DNA from: Planctomycetota bacterium
GTDB taxonomy: Bacteria > Planctomycetota > Planctomycetia > Pirellulales > Pirellulaceae
Assembly: GCA_024274855.1 (NCBI GenBank)
Contig: JAJSAJ010000063.1
Span: 1-11,779, forward strand
Direction: 5' to 3'
DNA: 11,779 bases
Shown: positions 1 through 6,438 of the stretch, in pieces
Layout of the letters: each line of letters starts with the position of its first letter
Position numbering within the stretch: position 1 is the stretch's first letter
Notes under the pieces: model-generated
Seen by the model: the letters and a program-made list of their open reading frames with translations, nothing else
The model's database searches: none
Told to the model about the DNA's origin: nothing
Translations under genes and position numbers: made by a program

Positions 1-930
1 CAGCCGTTTGAGGGGTGTTTCGATTCATTCAGTCAGATGTGCCGGTATGTGGGCGGTGTCTGCGGACGTTTATCGGGCTACGGGGCCGGAGCGGCTGTTG
101 CCAACGGCGTACCGGCGACGACGATGGGCGAGCCGGGCCATTGTGCCTATGCCGTGCGTGTGGCCCGCGGCGAGTGGATGCCGGCCTATTCGCTCAGCTG
201 GAAACGGGGCGTCCACACGAATTTCTACGGCGGAAGCTATGGGTTGTTGATTCTGGTTGAACGGATCTTCTCGGACAAAGACTCCGTGCGACAAGCCTCG
301 TATCACCGCTGGCAAGGCCGGTTGCTTCAGGCAAGCGAGGCGGCCGCCAATTCGGCCTACCGCCTGGCCATTGCGGCCGAACCGATCCACTATGGCGTTT
401 GGACCGAGTACCTGGAGTGGCTTAAAGGTCGCAACGATATTCAGCCGAAAATGTGGCGTCGAGTCCACGACGCGATACTGGTGGCGTACGCCGAGTATCC
501 AGAGATGGCGTGGTCGTTGATCGAGCATTATGCGTACCCGCATCTGTTGCCGAAGCTCAAGCCGGATGAGCGAGTTTCACTGCTCGGCGCGTTTCACCGT
601 TCGATCCGAAATGGCTGGGGGCCACATCGCTGGAACTTCGAGAGAGCTCTCGATAGGCAGCTTCGACAACTCGGTAAGGATGAAGCGGCTCGCGAGCGTT
701 TCCTGCGCGGTCTGCTGGTTTGCCACATGGCATCCGAGCAGTTGGCCGGACCGGTGCTGGTTTGGAGCTTCGACAAGTTCTCGGACACCCCAGCACACCG
801 CGATCTGTTGTTTCGGTTGCTGGAACAGCAACTGGCCGGCCACCGAAGCTCGACCGAGAAGATCGGAAAACCGCTTACGCAATTGGTTGACCGAGCGATT
901 CTCGCGGCGGAAAAAAGCTACGATCGCTAG
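1..930 (+). CDS. Transglutaminase-like protein, 3' part, ending at an in-frame TAG
   Basis: The frame is open from base 1, so the gene begins upstream of the window. The first visible residues resemble a transglutaminase/papain-like core: GGVCGRLSGYGAGAA with a candidate catalytic Cys (codon 61-63), then GEPGHCAYAV with a candidate His (codon 139-141). After this comes a Trp-rich, mostly helical stretch of about 240 residues. The frame stops at TAG 928-930, but the same frame stays open to 1410 and encodes a discoidin-like domain. The intact protein was therefore probably one polypeptide with transglutaminase-like, helical and discoidin-like parts. A CAG-to-TAG change would give a smooth junction (SYDR-Q-AFQAAARL). 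Family knowledge suggests an extracytoplasmic peptidase or transamidase fold; the substrate is unknown. It probably shares an mRNA with the thioredoxin-fold gene at 1407. I am sure of the frame and fairly sure of the fold assignment. Confidence 0.75.
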   Translation, partial: QPFEGCFDSFSQMCRYVGGVCGRLSGYGAGAAVANGVPATTMGEPGHCAYAVRVARGEWMPAYSLSWKRGVHTNFYGGSYGLLILVERIFSDKDSVRQASYHRWQGRLLQASEAAANSAYRLAIAAEPIHYGVWTEYLEWLKGRNDIQPKMWRRVHDAILVAYAEYPEMAWSLIEHYAYPHLLPKLKPDERVSLLGAFHRSIRNGWGPHRWNFERALDRQLRQLGKDEAARERFLRGLLVCHMASEQLAGPVLVWSFDKFSDTPAHRDLLFRLLEQQLAGHRSSTEKIGKPLTQLVDRAILAAEKSYDR

Positions 931-1410
931 GCGTTTCAGGCGGCAGCTCGCCTGGCGAGTCGCCTGGGGAAAACAAGGAAAGTTAAACGAACCATCCCCG
1001 TGCGGGGCGAGCTTCTATCGGCCAACGGAATGATTCGGCCAAGTAGTACCTGCCGCTGGGATACGCCATGGAAGCATCCGTTCGTGCTGTCTGAGATGCC
1101 GGGGTTTTTTCATACCGATAAGACAGTGAATCCCTCGGTTGTTCTGGAACTGGCTCATTTTGGCCGTCTAGCGGCAATCGACATCGTGAACCGGCCGGGA
1201 AATCTGGGACGTGCCGTGCCTCTGAAAGTCGACGTGTCCGAAGATGGGAAGACGTGGGTGACCATCACGACACTCGATAAACCGCTGCCTCGGTGGACCT
1301 TGAATCTGACGAAGAAAAATGTAAATGCCCGGTTCGTGCGTCTTACCAAACAAGGAACGGACTATTTGCATTTGTTGAATATTCGCGTTTATGGGAGACG
1401 TCGAAGTTGA
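931..1410 (+). CDS. Discoidin-like C-terminal domain, same frame after the TAG
   Basis: This is the in-frame continuation of the gene at 1-930. The region has no clear ribosome binding site of its own. The first possible starts are GTG 1000 or later, and the reading frame is already protein-like before that (AFQAAARLASRLG). From about base 1000 it reads like a small F5/8 type C (discoidin) jelly-roll: SSTCRWDTPWKHP, then FHTDKTVNPSVVLEL, IDIVNRPG, VDVSEDGKTWV, ARFVRLTKQG and a closing NIRVYGRR. Such domains usually bind carbohydrate or cell-surface ligands. The TGA stop (1408-1410) overlaps the TTG start of the next gene. If the TAG is real and read as stop, this part is untranslated or made only by rare internal starts, making it the distal half of a pseudogene. 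A GTG-1000 start of about 136 residues is the alternative reading. Confidence 0.6.
   Translation, partial: AFQAAARLASRLGKTRKVKRTIPVRGELLSANGMIRPSSTCRWDTPWKHPFVLSEMPGFFHTDKTVNPSVVLELAHFGRLAAIDIVNRPGNLGRAVPLKVDVSEDGKTWVTITTLDKPLPRWTLNLTKKNVNARFVRLTKQGTDYLHLLNIRVYGRRRS
937..954 (+). other. Hairpin 6 nt after the in-frame TAG
   Basis: CAGGCG (937-942) and CGCCTG (949-954) are perfect complements around a 6-nt loop, starting 6 nt after the TAG at 928-930. A second palindrome, CTCGCC-T-GGCGAG (947-959), overlaps it, so the two are mutually exclusive. Downstream stem-loops can promote stop-codon readthrough in some systems. Here the structure may simply follow from Arg/Leu/Ala codons, since the codons for RLASRL repeat nearly the same bases. 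No U-tract follows, so it is a poor terminator. Confidence 0.35.
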
Positions 1411-2678
1411 ACACGAATCATGCGTGCGCGTTGTGGATGGTTGTTGCGTGGTCTGTATTGGCCGGCTCGGCAAGTGACTGTGCTGGCGCGGCGGGCAAAC
1501 GTACGAACTCCGGAAAGCGGGGAGCATACCAGGAGGCACTGGTCGCGGCGAAAGCACAACAGTTCGATTTGGCTGTATTGGTTCACGGAAGTGATTGGAA
1601 CCGAGTCGGCGAACGGTTCTTCAAGGATGTCTGGCAGGCCAAAGAGCTGCGTCACCAACTGGCGTCCGGATTTGTGCTGTTGGATTTTGATTATCTGGAA
1701 CACCCGACCGCGAAACAAAAGCAAAGCTTCGATCAGCGAACTAAAGGGTTTCAGCTGAAGTTCGGCTGTTATCCGGTCTTGGTTTTGATCGATCCCAACG
1801 GGCGGCGATCTGCAACCGTGTCGGGGTCCGCTTTTCCAACCGATGTTCGACAGACTGCTGAGTGGCTAATCGACCAACGTCAACGCCGACGGCAACGTGA
1901 CCTCGCGATAGCTCAATCCGCGAAGGCCAACGGAATCGAAAAAGCAAAGCTGTTGAGTCAAGCAATTCTGGCCGATGCTGGTCTACGCAAACAACTGATC
2001 AAACAGCTCAAGGAAGCCGATCCGGACAATCAGTCGGGTGTTGTTGCAACGTTGGAATTCGACCGTTTTCATGTGCTTGGCAACGCACTGAAAATGGCGG
2101 GCGAGGGGAAGCAGGAAGAAGCAATCCGGTGGCTTGACAAACAGGCGAAATCCAAGGGACTGAGCGGTGAACAGCAACAGTGGCTGTTGGCGGCGAAAGC
2201 CTGTGTCTATCGGAAATGGTCGGGGCACGATGAAGAGGCGTGGGCTGAATTCCAGAAGGCACATGAGTTGGATCCGAGTACTGTGATTGGCCGCGCAGCC
2301 TCAAGATTGGGTCTCAGTGTGGTTGGTCCCGTTTCGCTCGAGTTCGGTTGGGCCCCACGCCACTGTTCCACCACCGAGACCACTTGGCAAATCAATGCGG
2401 CCGGGAAGTTTGACACGCCGAATACCTATGAATTGCGAATCATTTATCGACGCGGCAAATCAGCGTTGACCGTGGCCGGTGTCACACTGTTGGACGGCGA
2501 GCGGATCGTCACCAAGGATATTCATGAAGGTGTTGCTGGACGCAAGTCTCGTGAAAATATCTATCGATTGTCAGTTGAGAAACCTGTTAAGAAACCTATT
2601 CTCAAGATAAAGTGTCGCACCAATCCGGATACCAATAGCCGTGGTGTTTTCGAACTCAAGAATGCTGAAGATGCGTAG
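1407..2678 (+). CDS. Exported thioredoxin-fold protein lacking CxxC, with TPR-like and beta-rich C-terminal parts
   Basis: I chose TTG 1407 as the start. GGGAGA (1393-1398) lies 8 nt upstream, the TTG overlaps the TGA of the preceding gene, and the resulting N terminus is a classical signal peptide (MNTNHACALWMVVAWSVLAG, cleavage near residue 28), giving 423 residues. Residues 50-150 resemble a thioredoxin fold: AVLVHGSDWNRVG stands where redox proteins have GSDWCxxC, so Asn65 and Gly68 replace the two cysteines, and YPVLVLIDPNG carries the expected cis-proline (Pro123). Residues 210-310 are helical and TPR-like (EEAIRWLDKQAK, EEAWAEFQKAHELDPS). From about 325 on it is a beta-rich domain of unknown type. 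It is therefore unlikely to be a disulfide reductase; a binding or scaffold role in the periplasm is an inference. The start/stop overlap implies translational coupling to the transglutaminase-like gene. It ends with TAG. Confidence 0.85.
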   Translation: MNTNHACALWMVVAWSVLAGSASDCAGAAGKRTNSGKRGAYQEALVAAKAQQFDLAVLVHGSDWNRVGERFFKDVWQAKELRHQLASGFVLLDFDYLEHPTAKQKQSFDQRTKGFQLKFGCYPVLVLIDPNGRRSATVSGSAFPTDVRQTAEWLIDQRQRRRQRDLAIAQSAKANGIEKAKLLSQAILADAGLRKQLIKQLKEADPDNQSGVVATLEFDRFHVLGNALKMAGEGKQEEAIRWLDKQAKSKGLSGEQQQWLLAAKACVYRKWSGHDEEAWAEFQKAHELDPSTVIGRAASRLGLSVVGPVSLEFGWAPRHCSTTETTWQINAAGKFDTPNTYELRIIYRRGKSALTVAGVTLLDGERIVTKDIHEGVAGRKSRENIYRLSVEKPVKKPILKIKCRTNPDTNSRGVFELKNAEDA

Positions 2679-2682
2679 ACAT

Positions 2683-3438
2683 CTATGAGTGCGACGCGCG
2701 CTCGCGTGCTTTCTCAACGCGGCGGATCCAGGCATCGACCGTTTCATGCTTGCTTCTGCGTGGCCGATGGTGGTGACGCGGTTTGGTGGTGTGCTTGCGC
2801 ATGTCCAAGTCGAGCCACGGGCTTCGCCATCGTCGATCCGGATGCTTGTGAGCGAATTGTTCGAAATCGTCGGCCCGTACCATACCCGTGTCTTCGAAAT
2901 AATCGAGTATGCTTCGCTGTTGCTTCTCCGTGCCATGAACCCAAAGACGAAGCCTCGATTTCTCTGTCTGTTGGCCGAGGAGCAACAACTTGCGCAAATG
3001 ACGGCGCGCCAACTGAGCGACCTTCGCTGAACAAATGGCCAAACTGACACGCTCACCTGACGCGATCCGTCGATGAACGTCCTTCAGCTGCCGAGCTAGT
3101 TGCTCGGGACTGCCCGTTGGAGCAAGTACTTCACGCACACGAACTCGCCGATTGTCTGATAATCCTTCACGCCACCGGCGCCGCAAAGATTGACTCAGCG
3201 GCGCATCGATGTTGTACAGGTGGATCGTCAAAGTCTCTCCATTAGCCAATCGGCAAAGCTCATCATCAACCAGTGAGCAGAGATGCTCTTCACGGAAATG
3301 CCCGGCGACCACAACGTCGCGAGATGATCCATCCGGCCGAAACAGACGGACTTTGACTCGAGTCGTCTCCGACTGGTTTGTGTCCGTCAAGGCTCTCGCG
3401 GGATCGTCCGTTGGCGAATCTGATGGCTGTTTCCACAT
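2683..3438 (-). CDS. Hypothetical basic protein, 251 aa
   Basis: I do not recognise this family. ATG (3436-3438) is the first start after an in-frame TAA 24 nt upstream; only a weak GGA precedes it, so the start rests on frame limits rather than on a good ribosome binding site. The protein has no signal peptide or membrane segment and is probably cytoplasmic. Residues 25-75 look like a small beta-rich part (TRVKVRLFRPDG, TLTIHLYNIDAPL). Residues 80-175 are helical and Arg-rich (RRRWREGLSDNRRVRVREVL, QLARRHLRKLLLLG). The C-terminal 50 residues are strongly basic (KPRHHHRPRRSKHE, WIRRVEKARERA), which would suit nucleic-acid binding, but that is only an inference. It converges on the thioredoxin-fold gene with 4 nt between stops and ends with TAG. 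Length, codon pattern and the empty opposite frames support a real gene. Confidence 0.65.
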   Translation of the reverse strand: MWKQPSDSPTDDPARALTDTNQSETTRVKVRLFRPDGSSRDVVVAGHFREEHLCSLVDDELCRLANGETLTIHLYNIDAPLSQSLRRRWREGLSDNRRVRVREVLAPTGSPEQLARQLKDVHRRIASGERVSLAICSAKVAQLARRHLRKLLLLGQQTEKSRLRLWVHGTEKQQRSILDYFEDTGMVRADDFEQFAHKHPDRRWRSPWLDLDMRKHTTKPRHHHRPRRSKHETVDAWIRRVEKARERASHS

Positions 3439-3928
3439 CGCTTGGATTCCGTAGTCGTGTTATTCGAACTGCTCCTACTATCATTAACGACCAGACAGTG
3501 CTGGATAACGAGCTTTTTTCGAAGCCAGGAAGATCTTGTCGTCTCTTCAATGGGATACCTATATGCAAGCTAGCAGATTTGGGATGATTTGAAAAACAGA
3601 ACGGGCGAGATTGTCTAAATCGTGCATCAATGATTTCTCCCGGAAAGACTCTGGGGGTAGTAGTAACGGGTGGCGTGGCTGGTGCCCATCATGGGCGATT
3701 CTGCTTGAGCAGTGGGTATGGCACGTTTGGAGGGCTTTGACCGCCCGTCGTACTTGCTCGGTTACGGCCAGAGGTTACGCTTGGTGTTTCCGCATGCGAC
3801 GTTTGCACTTGGCCGGTGCGGGATTGGCAAGCGTCCGAGGAAGTCGAAGGAGATGCCTATCGGTTTCCTGTCGGGTCATTTTCCGTCAGTTGAGTCAACA
3901 GATTGGTAACCGTTCAGTTCGCTTCCAA
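3439..3928. other. Gene-poor spacer of about 490 bases
   Basis: I find no convincing gene here. Possible frames on both strands are low-complexity in Trp/Arg/Ser/Cys and lack ribosome binding sites. The left part must hold the promoter of the minus-strand gene at 2683-3438. A short perfect palindrome, GCCCAT-C-ATGGGC, lies at 3684-3696. The stretch 3600-3900 may be an eroded remnant, but I cannot match it to any family. Confidence 0.5.
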
Positions 3929-4006
3929 GGGGTCAGACCCATTTTCGGCGACAAAATGCGTTCGCGTAAAGAAATGCTTTCTCCGCCGAAAACTGCGTCA
4001 GACTCC
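3929..4006. repeat. Short inverted-repeat element (REP/MITE-like)
   Basis: The left arm 3929-3950 begins GGGGTCAGACCC and ends TTTTCGGCG. The right arm 3984-4006, read on the other strand, begins GGAGTCTGACGC and also ends TTTTCGGCG. With one gap the arms agree at most positions, giving an imperfect palindrome of 78 bases around a 33-base centre. The tip GGGTC-A-GACCC is itself a mini-hairpin. Short hairpin elements with GGGTCAGACCC-like tips occur as dispersed repeats in several bacteria and are often linked to REP-associated tyrosine transposases; this link is from memory. No transposase is present here. It ends 53 bases before the hydrolase start, so it lies in that gene's leader or promoter region. 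Confidence 0.55.
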
Positions 4007-4059
4007 AGTCGCGTGAACGGCTACACAGCTTGTGTCACGATGAAGTGTGGAGACCTGCG

Positions 4060-6378
4060 ATGAGTATGCGACGATTTGTGAATGGTATTTGGTGCGGCCT
4101 GCTGGCAGTGGTGTTAATTCTGACCGGAGGTTGCTGGTGCCGTGGACAGGAAGAAGCCGAAGTCGATCGGTTGCGCGGCACGAAGGAGTTGACTTGGCAG
4201 GGAGACGTTGCGTCACGACTGGTTGACGGTGTCGATCGGTTCCTTTTGCGCAAGCTGGCCCAGTCGGTTGATCGGCGTGCTTCTTTCTGGCATCGCGACA
4301 TGACTAGTGCTGCGGAGTATGAACTGAGCGTCGTTCCGAACCGTAAGCAATTGGCTCACATGCTGGGTATACGTGACGTTCGAGAACCGTTTGCCGGGCT
4401 TGAATTGATGGGTACGACATCTCGGGCGGCTTTGGTGGCGAGTGGCGAGCATTGCAAGGTATATGCTGTCCGGTGGCCTGTTATTCGCCGAATGCATGGC
4501 GAGGGATTGCTGCTTGTCCCCTACCGGTCGGATCCGATTGCTGATGTGATTATCCTTCCAGACGCTGATCAAACTCCGGAGATGTATTGCGGGATGGTAG
4601 CAGGTGTTCCGCGTTCGTCACAGGTTGCTCGCATCTTAGCGGAGGCTGGATGTCGTGTGTTAGTTCCGATATTAATCAACCGCCAGCTCAAGGCTCGGAA
4701 CGGACGGGCTATCGTCAGCACTCGTGAGTTTATTAATCGCAGCGAGTTTGAGTTGGGACGCCACCTGATCGGATATGAGCTCCAGAAGATCCTGGCGTGT
4801 GTCGATTGGTTGCAACGCGAGGCAAGTGGCCGCGATCCATCGATCGCTGTCGTGGGGTATGGAGAGGGCGGTATGCTTGCATTGTATGCGGCCGCGCTCG
4901 ATTGCCGGATCGATGTAACGTGTGTGAGCGGCTATTTTCAGTCTCGCGAGACAATTTGGAAACAGCCGATCGACCGTAATGTGTTTGGACTGCTCGAGCA
5001 GTTTGGGGACGCCGAGTTGGCGACGTTGGTCGCGCCACGAAGCCTTATTGTCGAAGCGGCACTTGCTCCGGAGAAAGTACTTACGGGTAAGGGAGGGGCT
5101 CCCGCCAGCTTGACAACCCCCGCATTGGACGACGTGCGTGCCGAGATCAAACGTGCCCAGATGCTGGTCAAAGGGCTGACGGAACATTCCACGATCGAGT
5201 TGGTTGTTTCCGAAGATGGAACGGGCCCTTGGTTGACCTACAAGACACTCCAGTTGGTATTGGATCGATTGGGTGTCGAGCACCCGCTGAATCCGTCGAC
5301 CAAACCACTTCAATCGATCGGCCCCCCGGTCGATTGTTCTGCGCGCGAGGCACGTCAGGAACGCGAAGTCGACGATCACAATCAGTGGCTGCTGAACGAG
5401 AGTCCGTATGTACGAGCCGAGTTCATGAAGAAGCTCGACACACGCTCACTCGATACGTTTGAGAAGTCAGTATCGGAATATCGCGAGTTTTTCAGAGAGG
5501 ATGTGATTGGCCATTTTGATGATGCATTCTCAAGCCCGAACCCCCGATCACGCAAAGTGTACGATACGGACCGATGGATTGGATACGAGGTCGTACTCGA
5601 TGTGTTTCCCGACGTAATCGCGTACGGAATACTATTGGTTCCGAAAGACATCCAGCCAGGTCAACAGCGCCCGGTCGTTGTCTGCCAGCATGGTTTGGAG
5701 GGACGGCCTCAGCAGTTGGTCGCGGGGAACCACCGAGCCTATCACGATTATGCGGCGCATCTGGCTGATCGCGGCTTCGTCGTGTTTGCGCCGCAGAATC
5801 TCTATCTGTTTGGCGATCGGTTTCTCACATTACAGCGCAAGGCCAACCCATTGAAGAAGACGCTTTTTTCCGTGATCGTGCCTCAGCACGAGCAGATTCT
5901 GAAATGGCTCGCTTCACTGCCGTTCGTCGACAAAGCCCGCGTCGCCTTTTACGGGTTGTCGTATGGAGGAAAGAGCGCCATGCGGATTCCGGCACTGGTC
6001 GACGGTTACTGTTTGTCGATTTGCTCGGGTGACTTCAACGAGTGGGTTTGGAAAAACGCCTCGACACGTTCCAAATACAGCTACGTTTGGACTGGCGAGT
6101 ACGAGATTTACGAATTCGATCTTGGCAGCACGTTCAATTACGCGGAAATGGCGACATTGATCGCCCCGCGGCCATTCATGGTCGAACGTGGGCATCTTGA
6201 TGGCGTCGCTCCGGATGAAACGGTTGCTTACGAGTTTGCAAAAGTCCGATTTCTTTATGAAGCGAGACTAAAGCTGTTCGATCGGTGCGCGATCGAGTGG
6301 TTTGTCGGCCCGCACGAAATCCATGGTCAGGGAACGTTTGATTTTCTCCACGAGAAACTAAACTGGCCGAAGCCGTAG
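4060..6378 (+). CDS. Exported tandem alpha/beta-hydrolase (esterase/dienelactone-hydrolase-like)
   Basis: ATG 4060 is favoured because GGAGA (4049-4053) sits 6 nt upstream and MSMRRFVNGIWCGLLAVVLI gives a signal peptide; an in-frame TTG at 4030 would spoil it. LTGGC at the end of the hydrophobic stretch is only a weak lipobox. The 772-residue product has two hydrolase folds. In the first (about 90-400) the nucleophile elbow reads GYGEGG (266-271), with Gly268 where Ser is expected, so this half is probably inactive. In the second (about 470-772) the elbow is GLSYGG with Ser634, preceded by a QHGLEG oxyanion-type loop, with Asp714 or Asp719 and His752 or His755 (GPHEIHG) completing a triad. 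Both halves share a TLxAPRxxxVE strand before the acid site, which supports duplication. The likely role is periplasmic hydrolysis of an ester, perhaps acetylated or aromatic-decorated polysaccharide; the substrate is not visible from sequence. It stands alone and ends with TAG. Confidence 0.88.
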   Translation: MSMRRFVNGIWCGLLAVVLILTGGCWCRGQEEAEVDRLRGTKELTWQGDVASRLVDGVDRFLLRKLAQSVDRRASFWHRDMTSAAEYELSVVPNRKQLAHMLGIRDVREPFAGLELMGTTSRAALVASGEHCKVYAVRWPVIRRMHGEGLLLVPYRSDPIADVIILPDADQTPEMYCGMVAGVPRSSQVARILAEAGCRVLVPILINRQLKARNGRAIVSTREFINRSEFELGRHLIGYELQKILACVDWLQREASGRDPSIAVVGYGEGGMLALYAAALDCRIDVTCVSGYFQSRETIWKQPIDRNVFGLLEQFGDAELATLVAPRSLIVEAALAPEKVLTGKGGAPASLTTPALDDVRAEIKRAQMLVKGLTEHSTIELVVSEDGTGPWLTYKTLQLVLDRLGVEHPLNPSTKPLQSIGPPVDCSAREARQEREVDDHNQWLLNESPYVRAEFMKKLDTRSLDTFEKSVSEYREFFREDVIGHFDDAFSSPNPRSRKVYDTDRWIGYEVVLDVFPDVIAYGILLVPKDIQPGQQRPVVVCQHGLEGRPQQLVAGNHRAYHDYAAHLADRGFVVFAPQNLYLFGDRFLTLQRKANPLKKTLFSVIVPQHEQILKWLASLPFVDKARVAFYGLSYGGKSAMRIPALVDGYCLSICSGDFNEWVWKNASTRSKYSYVWTGEYEIYEFDLGSTFNYAEMATLIAPRPFMVERGHLDGVAPDETVAYEFAKVRFLYEARLKLFDRCAIEWFVGPHEIHGQGTFDFLHEKLNWPKP

Positions 6379-6397
6379 CGAGTGCCGCCGCTCGCTA
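6376..6397 (+). terminator. Possible terminator hairpin overlapping the hydrolase stop codon
   Basis: TAGCGAG (6376-6382, including the stop codon) and CTCGCTA (6391-6397) are perfect 7-nt complements around an 8-nt loop. It lies between convergent genes ending at 6378 and 6439, where a terminator is expected. There is no U-tract after it on the plus strand, so it is weak or factor-assisted, or only mRNA 3' end protection. Confidence 0.35.
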
Positions 6398-6438
6398 AAG
6401 CAGGCGGCTTCCGTGCACAGCGTTGCTCGCCAGGGCTT

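Noticed and set aside
70..543. Minus-strand frame of 157 codons opposite the transglutaminase-like gene
   Set aside because: It lies wholly antisense to a well-supported frame, has no recognisable motif and no ribosome binding site; it is a shadow of the coding strand.
948..967. Direct repeat TCGCCTGG twice within 20 bases
   Set aside because: It is explained by repeated Arg-Leu codons in the protein (RLASRL), not by a separate repeat element.
1293..1406. Longer N terminus for the thioredoxin-fold protein
   Set aside because: It would overlap the upstream gene by over 100 bases, add 38 Cys/Lys-rich residues before a perfect signal peptide, and it lacks the ribosome binding site seen before TTG 1407.
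2685..3047. Plus-strand frames opposite the basic protein
   Set aside because: Composition is poor and there are no motifs. The minus-strand frame is longer, ends cleanly next to its convergent neighbour and reads more like a protein.
3611..4063. Plus-strand frame of 150 codons in the spacer
   Set aside because: It runs through the palindromic element, has no ribosome binding site and is rich in Trp, Cys, Arg and Ser without any pattern.
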